Assembly: GCA_045629285.1 (NCBI GenBank)
Contig: JAZQQY010000015.1
Span: 30,079-94,078, forward strand
Direction of reading: 5' to 3'
Source: UBA1723 sp045629285
GTDB taxonomy: Bacteria; Bacteroidota; Bacteroidia; Bacteroidales; Paludibacteraceae
Length of the DNA stretch: 64,000 bases
The notes below the pieces were generated by a model. That model saw nothing but the letters and a program-made list of their open reading frames with translations, did not search any database and was not told the origin of the DNA. The position numbers and the translations under genes were made by a program. Position 1 is the first letter of the stretch; each line of letters opens with the position of its first letter. This document shows, piece after piece, positions 41,319 through 49,800 of the stretch.

Positions 41319-43070
41319 TTACTGGTTCATTGAAGCCAAATATTCTTCATTGTTTCTACTTCTCTCAAGGTTTTCCTTGACCTCAGTCATTGCCTCGATA
41401 GGTGTCATGTCAGAATAATGCTTTCTCAAGATCCACATTCTCTGAAGAGTAATCTTATCCTGAAGCAAATCGTCACGACGAGTACTACTTGCCATGATAT
41501 CAACAGCCGGATAAATTCTCTTGTTTGCAAGTCGGCGGTCAAGCTGAAGCTCCATGTTACCAGTGCCTTTGAACTCCTCAAAGATGACATCATCCATCTT
41601 TGAGCCAGTATCAGTAAGAGCTGTCGCAATGATTGTCAAGCTACCGCCGTTCTCGATATTACGTGCCGCACCGAAGAATCTCTTTGGTTTCTGCAAAGCA
41701 TTGGCATCCACACCACCGCTCAACACCTTACCTGAAGCAGGAGATACTGTGTTGTATGCTCTGGCTAGACGAGTGATAGAATCCAAAAGGATCACCACAT
41801 CGTGTCCACACTCTACCATTCTCTTGGCCTTCTCCAATACGATGCTTGCAACTTTCACGTGACGCTCTGCAGGTTCGTCGAATGTAGATGCGATAACCTC
41901 CGCATTTACACTTCTCTGCATATCAGTCACCTCCTCAGGACGCTCGTCAATAAGGAGTACCATCATGTAAACCTCAGGATGATTGGCTGCAATTGCATTT
42001 GCGATATCTTGTAGTAGAATTGTCTTACCTGTTTTTGGCTGGGCAACGATCAAGCCACGCTGACCCTTACCGATAGGGCTGAACAAATCAACGATTCTGA
42101 CAGAAGTGTTGCAAGTCTTAGGATCACCTGTCAAATTGAATTTCTCATTTGCGAACAATGGAGTCAAGTGATCGAACGGCACACGGTCTCTTACGTGCTC
42201 CGGCTTACAGTTGTTGATTGTCTCGACACGAGTCAACGGGAAATACTTTTCGCCGTCACGTGGAGGTCTGATATCACCAGTCACGACATCACCTGTCTTC
42301 AAACCCATCAATTTGATCTGGTTGGCAGACACGTAAATATCATCCGGAGAACTTAGATAATTATAATCAGGAGAACGAAGGAAACCATAACCGTCGGGCT
42401 GGATAATTTCAAGTACACCACTACCCTTGATCACGCCTTCAAAATCAAACTGTTTCTGTTTTTTTGCTTCTTCAGCGGCTCTTTCTGCCTCAAGTCTTGC
42501 TCTTTCCTCTTCTTCTCTAATACGAGCTTCTTCTCTAGCCCGAGCGGCCTCTTCTCTGGCTCTCATTGCCTCCTCTTCGGCAATTCGTCTTTGATTTTCC
42601 TCTTCCTCTCTTTTGCGCTCCTCTTCAATCTGCCTTTGGCGGATCATTTCATCGATTTCCTGCTTCTGGTAGACATAAGGTTCTGCGACTTCAGGATTCT
42701 CTGCAGCTTTTTGTTTAGCCAACTTCTTTTTTTCAAGAATCATTCGGGCAATTGCCGCTGCCGCATTATTGTTGCTGCTTGTGGAAAGACCCGCTCTACC
42801 TGTATTTACGGAAGACGGTTCCTCAACCACAGCTTTTTCCATTTCATTCTTTGCTTCAGTTACCGGAGTCTCTTCGTTGTTTGTATCGGGCATTTCAACG
42901 GGTTGTTCTGCCAATTCCGGCTCCGCATCTTCATTTGGCTTCTGACCTTGTCCCATTATCGCATTTATCAGCTGTTCCTTTCGATATGAATCTGGACGAT
43001 GAATACCTATTGATTTAGCTATAGCTTGCAATTCGGGCAATTTCTTTGCCTTCAATTCTGCTTCTGTCAT
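41319..43070 (-). CDS. rho: Transcription termination factor Rho with long N-terminal insert
   Basis: A 583-residue Rho, about 160 longer than the 419-residue E. coli protein. The Rho_N domain (about 1-40) is followed by an insert (about 42-208): first acidic and low complexity, then a run of charged repeats (EEERKREEEENQRR...AREEARIREEEERARLEAER) that would form a disordered or single-helix region. The RNA-binding cold-shock-like domain (SGVLEIIQPDGYGFLRSPDYNYL, about 215-290) and the hexameric ATPase (Walker A AQPKTGKT near 347; DSITRLARAYN) are intact. Such inserts are known in Bacteroides Rho and have been linked to phase separation. It is preceded by a 240-nt leader with an upstream ORF. 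Confidence 0.95.
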   Translation of the reverse strand: MTEAELKAKKLPELQAIAKSIGIHRPDSYRKEQLINAIMGQGQKPNEDAEPELAEQPVEMPDTNNEETPVTEAKNEMEKAVVEEPSSVNTGRAGLSTSSNNNAAAAIARMILEKKKLAKQKAAENPEVAEPYVYQKQEIDEMIRQRQIEEERKREEEENQRRIAEEEAMRAREEAARAREEARIREEEERARLEAERAAEEAKKQKQFDFEGVIKGSGVLEIIQPDGYGFLRSPDYNYLSSPDDIYVSANQIKLMGLKTGDVVTGDIRPPRDGEKYFPLTRVETINNCKPEHVRDRVPFDHLTPLFANEKFNLTGDPKTCNTSVRIVDLFSPIGKGQRGLIVAQPKTGKTILLQDIANAIAANHPEVYMMVLLIDERPEEVTDMQRSVNAEVIASTFDEPAERHVKVASIVLEKAKRMVECGHDVVILLDSITRLARAYNTVSPASGKVLSGGVDANALQKPKRFFGAARNIENGGSLTIIATALTDTGSKMDDVIFEEFKGTGNMELQLDRRLANKRIYPAVDIMASSTRRDDLLQDKITLQRMWILRKHYSDMTPIEAMTEVKENLERSRNNEEYLASMNQ

Positions 43071-43155
43071 GTATGTTTATTGACTTATATTCTTTTTGAC
43101 GAGACACAGCGACGCTGCATATCATCGTATATATTCTGAATACTTGAATTAACTT

Positions 43156-43245
43156 TCAATCCTTAGAATAGACTAAAAACCAGGATTTTCCCGTATGTAT
43201 ATTGATTAAAGCCCATGCGTCACCCTCGAAGGTGCAAATACACAT
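43156..43245 (-). CDS. Upstream ORF in the rho leader
   Basis: A 29-codon ORF (ATG 43245-43243, TGA 43158-43156) lies within the leader RNA of rho, 65 nt after the predicted transcription start and 85 nt before the Rho start. It reads like real protein: it starts MCICTFEGDAWALIN and ends KSWFLVYSKD, with two Trp and two Cys. No stop or odd bias argues against translation. It could be a leader peptide coupling rho expression to translation. E. coli rho also has a leader ORF (rhoL), unrelated in sequence. Hairpins between it and rho (near 43156-43146 and 43127-43098) could act in attenuation. Confidence 0.5.
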   Translation of the reverse strand: MCICTFEGDAWALINIHTGKSWFLVYSKD

Positions 43246-43317
43246 TTTCAAAACTTACTTTTGGAATTTTTTGAGAATAAGCAATCTTCCTTGTTGCTCT
43301 TATCCTGATTGCGACGA

Positions 43318-43348
43318 CAAAAATAAACTTTTGTTTTATTTTCGTCAA
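43318..43348 (-). promoter_or_regulatory. rho promoter
   Basis: Minus-strand TTTG (43349-43346), a 20-nt spacer and TATTTTTG (43325-43318) match the consensus. Transcription would start near 43311, leaving a long 5' leader of about 240 nt. Confidence 0.75.
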
Positions 43349-43396
43349 ATTTTTCTTAGATTTTTTGATTAAGTATAGACTAAACTAACAAAAAAC

Positions 43397-43430
43397 AAAA
43401 GTCCAGTCTTGAAAACAAGACCGGACCTTT
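43397..43430 (-). terminator. Terminator of the ferredoxin gene
   Basis: A 15-bp stem (43430-43416 with 43411-43397 on the minus strand), with two pairs that are G-U in the minus-strand RNA, is followed by TTTTG. It begins 8 bp after the ferredoxin stop codon and insulates it from the rho promoter. Confidence 0.85.
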
Positions 43431-43437
43431 AATATCC

Positions 43438-43605
43438 TTATCCCAAAGTGATAGCCTCTGAAGGACAAACTCCTGCGCAAGTTCCACACTCTGTGCATGC
43501 ATCTGCATCAATCTTGTAGATATCGCCCTCAGAAATTGCTCCTACTGGGCACTCACCTGCACATGTACCACATGCTACGCAGTCTTCACCAATTACGTAT
43601 GCCAT
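43438..43605 (-). CDS. 2[4Fe-4S] ferredoxin
   Basis: A 55-residue protein (ATG 43605-43603, TAA 43440-43438) with two clostridial-type clusters: CVACGTCAGECP and CTECGTCAGVCP, each C-x2-C-x2-C-x3-C-P. It is a low-potential electron carrier, for example for pyruvate:ferredoxin oxidoreductase or hydrogenase, fitting an anaerobe. Flanked by its own terminator; single-gene transcript. Confidence 0.96.
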   Translation of the reverse strand: MAYVIGEDCVACGTCAGECPVGAISEGDIYKIDADACTECGTCAGVCPSEAITLG

Positions 43606-43735
43606 AATTCTATTTGTTTTAGTTTATAAATACAATGCAATATTAGTGCTTTTTTATTTCTACTGCAAATAAAATCAATATTATTTTTCCGAACTCTTAA
43701 TGGATGTTAAAATTCACATTCCTCATCCTGCATTT

Positions 43736-44608
43736 TCATTTATCATTTCTGAACGCTCCAGGCGACATGCCAGCGTGAGTTTTGAAAAACCTGCCGAAAA
43801 AGCTCTGGTTGGGAAAATGCAAGGCATCAGAAATCTGTTGGATCGACAGGCTGCTGGTGCGAAGCATCTGTTTGGCTTCATTCATGACAAGCGAATCTAT
43901 GTATTGGCTTGGCGACGACCCTACACATTCCGACACTATCTTACAAAGATACTTCGGCGTAATGCATAGCTGATCGGCGTAGAATTTCACATTTCGAGTC
44001 TCCTTGAAATTCTTATTTACCATTGAGGTGAACTTTAGGAATATCTCCTGTGTACGCGAACCTTTCTCCTGTGCCACACACGATTTCGACACTTCGTTCA
44101 ACACCTCGCAAAGCATCGCCTTGATCAAAAGTTCAGACGCAGCTCTAAGGTAAGCGCTCTTCTCTGTCTTGCAAAGGTCAAGTCGACTTTTCACAAAGTT
44201 GAGATACAAAAGCATTGTGCCGAACAACTCGTCCGAAGTCTTGAATATAGGATTGGTGTTGCCGAGCGGAACCTTCAATCCGGACACAAATCCGGAAATG
44301 ACTCGTCTGTCGAAAAAGAACAATACAGAATTGAAATCCTCACTGACTGTTTTAACAAGCAAGGTCTGCCCCATCCTGATACGTACGATATCTCCTTTTG
44401 AAAACTTACATGGTTTCATGTCAATCTCCAAGTCGGCTTCTCCTGATGTACAAAAACCATAGAAGAAAAGAGGCAATCGTTCAGGCGACGACATCACCGG
44501 TATGTTGCAGACATTCCACAATCCGTAGAGAATACCGTCGTTTTCTATCTTGATATTCTCCTTGCCACAATTCTTTATTATTTCCTTTTGTATTCCGATC
44601 TTTTGCAT
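43736..44608 (-). CDS. AraC-family transcriptional regulator
   Basis: A 290-residue protein with an N-terminal cupin-like sensing half (FCTSGEADLEIDMKPCKFSKGDIVRI) and a C-terminal AraC helix-turn-helix pair (VKFYADQLCITPKYLCKIVSECVGSSPSQYIDSLV and IQQISDALHFPNQSFFGRFFKTHAGMSPGAFR). Similar layout to the AraC protein at 17491. The ligand and targets are unknown; no catabolic operon is adjacent. TATCTTTG (44635-44628) lies upstream. Confidence 0.88.
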   Translation of the reverse strand: MQKIGIQKEIIKNCGKENIKIENDGILYGLWNVCNIPVMSSPERLPLFFYGFCTSGEADLEIDMKPCKFSKGDIVRIRMGQTLLVKTVSEDFNSVLFFFDRRVISGFVSGLKVPLGNTNPIFKTSDELFGTMLLYLNFVKSRLDLCKTEKSAYLRAASELLIKAMLCEVLNEVSKSCVAQEKGSRTQEIFLKFTSMVNKNFKETRNVKFYADQLCITPKYLCKIVSECVGSSPSQYIDSLVMNEAKQMLRTSSLSIQQISDALHFPNQSFFGRFFKTHAGMSPGAFRNDK

Positions 44609-44674
44609 TGCGATAAACTTTACTTTGCAAAGATATCAAATTCAAAAAAGAAACTTAGATTTTTAAAATAAAAA

Positions 44675-44698
44675 GAGACGATGCAAATCCACCGTCTC
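44675..44698 (-). terminator. Terminator of the lipoprotein gene at 44715
   Basis: GAGACGGTG (44698-44690, minus strand) pairs with CATCGTCTC (44683-44675), one G-U, followed by TTTTT. Confidence 0.72.
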
Positions 44699-44714
44699 CA
44701 TACAAATATTCAAA

Positions 44715-45335
44715 TCAATAATCAATTGTTGTGATATCCACATATTCATTCTGAACCTTCTTCAATTGAGACTCATTCATCATAACATATTCAGAACATC
44801 CCCAAGTAGTGACACACTCTCCTTCATCTGTTAATCTGCAACCTAAATTATCAACAATCTTCATGTGCCAGACACCTTTTTCTTCGAACACCGACCAGAT
44901 TCCTAACATCACATCATAATCCGTCTTCACAAAACCAGTGCTGTAATCAATCGAAATCTTTGTTTTACTGTAGACATCAGCTCCTTCACAAGCATCACAA
45001 TAAAAATAGTCTGTCAACAACGTGTCCGAATCAAAAAAATATTCGCTAGGACTTGCTCCAACCCTGTCCTTCCAATAACCTTTACCTATCAAACTTCCAT
45101 CTTTCGATATCTCACGTGTGCTTTTCCACATCCACCCATTTCCTATAACAACATCTTTAATCAAAGACTGCATTTCACTTGACAATGGAGTCGAAGGTGA
45201 ATCACGATATGGCAATCCATCATCATCAAACTGAAATGTGATATTGTCTGATGATTCTTCCTTGTCGCAAGAATAGAATGTTGTTGCAGCTATAAGCAAC
45301 GACATAAAAAGAAAATTCCCTTTCATTTTACACAT
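44715..45335 (-). CDS. Lipoprotein of unknown function
   Basis: A 206-residue lipoprotein with lipobox TTFYSC (Cys about 23); the second Met (start 45326, MKGNFLFMSLLIAATTFYSC) gives the more typical signal. The mature part starts with an acidic linker and seems to be a beta-rich domain with several Cys (FYCDACEGADVYSK, NLGCRLTDEGECVTTWGCSEYV) and no recognised family. TATTTTTG (45385-45378) lies upstream. It is encoded alone, divergent from yraN. Confidence 0.72.
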   Translation of the reverse strand: MCKMKGNFLFMSLLIAATTFYSCDKEESSDNITFQFDDDGLPYRDSPSTPLSSEMQSLIKDVVIGNGWMWKSTREISKDGSLIGKGYWKDRVGASPSEYFFDSDTLLTDYFYCDACEGADVYSKTKISIDYSTGFVKTDYDVMLGIWSVFEEKGVWHMKIVDNLGCRLTDEGECVTTWGCSEYVMMNESQLKKVQNEYVDITTIDY

Positions 45336-45476
45336 TAATTAAATCAGCTAACTATCATTTTTTTAATTTTCCAATTACAAAAATAGCAATAACATGCAGA
45401 AAAAAAAATATCAATAATATTTTTATTTCGAATTGATATTTATACTTTTGCATCAAAATAAAAATACAATAGGATT

Positions 45477-45851
45477 ATGGCAGAACATAACGAATTAGGC
45501 AAAAACGGCGAAGACTTCGCTGTAAACTTTCTTGAGGGGAAAGGTTATCAAATCATCACTAGAAATTGGAGATGTGGAAGCTACGAGCTTGACATTGTCG
45601 CTTTAGACGGAGACACTCTTGTTTTCGTCGAGGTCAAGACTCGTCATTCCGACTACATCGACCCTCGCACCAGCATGAGCAAAAGCAAAATCAGGAATTT
45701 TGCAAGAGCAGTCACAATGTATGTCAAAAAAATGCAGGTCAATTCCGACTTCCGTCTGGATGTTGTCATCATCGTGATGCAAAGTGGAATTGACAACAAA
45801 GGCATGTATATCGAGCATTACGAGGATGCTATCTTGCCGACAGACCTTTGA
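45477..45851 (+). CDS. YraN/UPF0102-family endonuclease-like protein
   Basis: A 124-residue protein with a restriction-endonuclease-like PD-(D/E)xK fold: LGKNGEDFAVNFLEGKGYQIITRNWRCGSYELDIVALDGDTLVFVEVKTR. The catalytic pattern E...D...ExK is complete (GEDFA, YELDIV, VEVKTR). The family is widespread and may act in DNA repair or recombination, but its function is unproven. A TACTTTTG -7 box (45443-45450) sits 26 bp upstream of the ATG. Confidence 0.9.
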   Translation: MAEHNELGKNGEDFAVNFLEGKGYQIITRNWRCGSYELDIVALDGDTLVFVEVKTRHSDYIDPRTSMSKSKIRNFARAVTMYVKKMQVNSDFRLDVVIIVMQSGIDNKGMYIEHYEDAILPTDL

Positions 45852-45885
45852 ATAAAGTAAAAAGTAAGAGGTAAGAAGTAAAAAA

Positions 45886-45911
45886 GTCAGCCAAGCATCT
45901 GCTCGGCTGAC
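45886..45911 (-). terminator. Terminator of the His-rich protein gene
   Basis: GTCAGCCGAGCA (45911-45900, minus strand) pairs with TGCTTGGCTGAC (45897-45886), then TTTTTT. One pair is G-U on the minus strand but A-C on the plus strand, so it is best formed in minus-strand RNA. Confidence 0.78.
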
Positions 45912-45938
45912 TCCCCATTGAAAATATGTTGTTCTGGG

Positions 45939-46739
45939 TTAGTTAAATGAGGCATAGAAACGCAATGATGGCACTGGAATAGAGATAGAGGCTTTTGCGA
46001 TTGGACGCTCAACCATCATGTATCCCTCAGCTACAGGCAATAGCCACATTCCACCTGCTTCATAGTAAGTAGTACCGTTGACACGAGTCAAACGAGCACC
46101 GTAAGGAAGTGTTGTGAAGAATACATTCTCAGGGAATGCAACTTCCTCATAACCGTACACTGGATCATATACATAGTATACACCGTTTCCATAGTAGTAA
46201 GTGTAATCACCAACAGCAAATGTATGTACGTATGCAGGACATACATGGTGGTATACAGGATGTGCATGGTGCACAACACGATGGTGATGTGCTGGTGCGT
46301 GATGATGCACTACTGGAGCGTGATGGTGAACATCATGATGATGTGCTGGTGCATGGTGATGAACATCATGATGATGTGCTGGTGCGTGATGAGCATCATG
46401 GTGATGTGCAGCTACAGGTGCACGATGAGCAGGTGCATGTCCATGACTTGGTGCTGCATGTCCGTGAACAGGACGAGAACCGTGCTCTACTCTTGCTGGT
46501 GCTGGAGAGTGATGTCCACCATTGTGTGCTGGAGCAGCAGCTGCATGATGTCCGCCTCCGTTGTGAGAACCACCGCCTCCTCTGCTGGCAGGAGCTGCCG
46601 ATGCATGACCACCTCCGTTATTGTGTGCTGGCGCTGAAGTATGTGTACTTCCGTTACGTGAGCGCTGTGCATAACTTACTTCCGACATAGCTAGCATTGC
46701 TACAATGCTAAGGACTATTAAAAACATCTTATTTTTCAT
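45939..46739 (-). CDS. Histidine-rich exported protein (DUF6515-like)
   Basis: A 266-residue protein: signal peptide (about 1-24, ends SYAQ), then a region of about 140 residues made of His, Ala, Pro and Gly with repeats of the type APAHHHDVHHH, followed by a compact C-terminal domain (about 172-266: YTYYYGNGVYYVYDPVYGYEEVAFP...GTTYYEAGGMWLLPVAEGYMMVERP). The C-terminal domain resembles the DUF6515 group of Bacteroidota exported proteins. The His-rich part should bind Zn, Cu or Ni in the periplasm or on the surface. Antisense frames here are open only because of the repetitive codons. Confidence 0.75.
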   Translation of the reverse strand: MKNKMFLIVLSIVAMLAMSEVSYAQRSRNGSTHTSAPAHNNGGGHASAAPASRGGGGSHNGGGHHAAAAPAHNGGHHSPAPARVEHGSRPVHGHAAPSHGHAPAHRAPVAAHHHDAHHAPAHHHDVHHHAPAHHHDVHHHAPVVHHHAPAHHHRVVHHAHPVYHHVCPAYVHTFAVGDYTYYYGNGVYYVYDPVYGYEEVAFPENVFFTTLPYGARLTRVNGTTYYEAGGMWLLPVAEGYMMVERPIAKASISIPVPSLRFYASFN

Positions 46740-46878
46740 GGTCGTATCATTTTTATCGATTACTTAAATAACGTCGCCAAATAGGTTTCGTTTATCTTTT
46801 CTGCAAATATAGTGAAGTGAAAATAATATCTTACCTTTGTAAGGTTTTTTAAGACAGGAAAAAAGTTTTTTTAACACA

Positions 46879-49800
46879 ATGAACAGCTCATACATATATA
46901 AAATGGAGGAGATTGAAAAATCATCCGATTTAGTAGCAGCAAAGTACAAAAATCTGTTCTACGTTTTTGAAACTATCTGCAAGGAACTGACGGCTGACGA
47001 CAACATCCGTTTCGCCTCAGAATACGCAAGGCTGACTTATCTTCTTGACAAGCGCAATGTGCATATAGCAATGCGAAAGAAGATAATGAAATTCCGTGCA
47101 GATGCGATAAATTCCATGCGCAACAATGCGGCGATCTCAGCCGGACAATATAAGGAAGACTACGTTGCCTTGGCTCTGTTCATCTCTCTTTTGTACGGTG
47201 AACAAATTTCAGATTCTCAGCAACGGGATTTGGAAGTTGTGTGCGGATCATGGTCGGCAGACGACTACAAACGAATAGAAAGAATCAGCTATATGCGTAT
47301 TGTAGCAACGGGATGCGACTACGAATACATCACAGGCTATAAGGAAGATGCCGAGGATTACACCGAAGTCAAGGTCAAGATCAACGTCATCGGCTATAAT
47401 GCAGATTTCACCATCACTCCCAACATGATCTGGAACGGTTGTGTGGTTGGACTTATCGACAGTATTGTCGAACCAAACGGTGATCTTAGTCCGAGATTCA
47501 TAATCATCAGTCCGGATTATCTTATGGAGTGTAGCTCAATTGCCGATTGCATCACGCCATGCGGACCTAACCCTCTTGAGCACCTGTTCAAGAAACTGAT
47601 GCGTGCCAAAACATCAAAGGCAATGCTTCTCGGAAATGTCGCCAACTATTTCCACGACCGTCTCATCCATTCGTACGACAAAAGTAATGTCGACTTTAAG
47701 ACTCTTATGAACGAGGCATTCCTTGAGTCGCCGCTAGCCATAAGCACATGCGAGGAGTTGCAGAACAAAGACGACTATAACGATTGGATCGCCACTGCAG
47801 CCGTGCATTACGAAAATATCAAGAATGTGGTAGAAAAGGTATTTCCTGAAGTTGGCATCTCAACCGAAAATGTGCTTCTCGAGCCGACATTCTTCTGCGA
47901 TCAACTTGGTCTATCCGGACGACTCGACTTGCTCCACCAAGCAAGAGGCAACTATGCTGTGGTGGAAATGAAGAGTGGGAAGAGCAAGTTTCCTGAGACA
48001 CAGCTGGATCTTATCGCAGACAACCATATCACTCAGGCGTTCCTTTACCAAGCAATCGTGCAACGTGTATTGCGTATTCCTTTCAATGAACTTAAAACTT
48101 ACATTTTCTACACAAAATATGAGCATGAAAAGCGCGCTAACCTACGTTACGCAAAATGTACGTTGAAGGATATGTCGGAGGCTCTGCATCTTCGTAATCG
48201 CATTGTCTGCTACGAGCATCTGCTTGCCAATGCAAAAAGCACAGATGAGGTAAAACGTGTGGTGTCGTGGATCACACCTCAATACATGATTCCAAACTAC
48301 GACAAGGTAAGAAACGAACGACTTGTTAGCGGATTCATTGTGCCGAGAATCGAGGAATTCCGTCATGCTGTAGATTCATCGTCGCAATTGGAACAAACAT
48401 ATTTCTACTCAATGCTTGGATTCATCGCCAAGGAGCAAGATTATGCGAAAACAGGCGGAAGCGGTACACGTCGCAATCATTATGGATTTGCATCTTGTTG
48501 GAGAGAGTCTTTAGAAGAAAAGAAAGAATCCGGCAATATAATCTTCGATCTCCGCCCAAGAGAAATAGTCATAGATGCAGCAGATCCATACGTGGTGTTC
48601 AACCGTACACCAAACGATGAATACACAGCATCATTCCGCACTGGAGATATTGTCGTGATTTATGAGCGACAAAACGATACCGATCTAGCAACCAATAAGT
48701 TAGTACTGCGAGGAACTGTAGCTGAGATAACGAATGAGACACTGAAGATCAATATGCGTCAGACTCAGCGCAATCTCAGTGTGCTACGCAGCGACATGAC
48801 ATTCGCAATTGAAAAGGACTTCATAGAATCAAGTTTTGCAAGCCTATATTCAGGCCTTTACACATTCATCAGCACAAAACCGGAAAGAAAAAGTCTTCTT
48901 CTTGGAGCGACACTACCAAAGCCAACCGACAGACATCGCCGCGGAGTATATGCCAACGACGATATCAACCGTATTGTTGAGAAAGCGAAGTCGACCGACA
49001 GCTACTTCCTTCTAGCCGGACCTCCAGGCACAGGCAAGACATCCTTCGCCCTAAAATCTATGGTAGAGGAGTTTTACGAAGACGACGGAAGAATCCTTTT
49101 GATGGCATACACCAACCGTGCTGTGGATGAAATATGCAACTCATTGAGTAACAGCGATAAAAATATTGATTTCATCAGAATCGGCAATAAGGTGAATGCA
49201 GACAACAGGTTCTTGCCTAACATGCTTTCAGAGAGAATAAAGGGCATGACCACTCCACAAGAAGTGACTGCAGAGATCCGCAAGCATAAAGTATTCGTCG
49301 GCACAACGACTGCGATGCTCTCAAACAAAGAGATATTCAACATTGTAAATTTCGACGTGGCGATCATCGACGAAGCATCTCAGATTCTTGAACCGCAAAT
49401 TATCGGATTGTTGTCCGAGCAAACTCGTCTTGGCGACTACGGAATCAAGAAATTCATCATGATCGGCGACCATAAGCAGTTGCCAGCCGTAGTTGCACAA
49501 TCGGAATCCGAATCTACAGTGACGGATGAGAATCTACACAATATCGGTTTGACCAATCGTCGCAACTCTCTATTCGAAAGGCTATATCGTCTGAACAGAG
49601 ATTCCGGCAACGACTGTGCATGGGACACTCTACGCGGCCAGGGACGAATGCACGAAGAGATAAGCAAATTCCCTAACGAACAATTCTACAACGGCGAACT
49701 GCGCACTGTATCTGACTGGCAAAACGAGCCATTCGGCTACTACAATTCGTATGATGCGGAGAACCGTTGGGAAACACTGGTGGCAACCAAAAGAATGGCA

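Noticed and set aside
45855..45890. AAAGTAAGAGGTAAGAAGTAAAA-like purine-rich repeats after yraN
   Set aside because: Short low-complexity stretch with no array structure; not a CRISPR or regular repeat.
46136..46690. Long plus-strand ORFs antisense to the His-rich gene
   Set aside because: The repetitive CAT/CAC codons keep the other frames free of stops; the products are Met/Val/His runs without known features.
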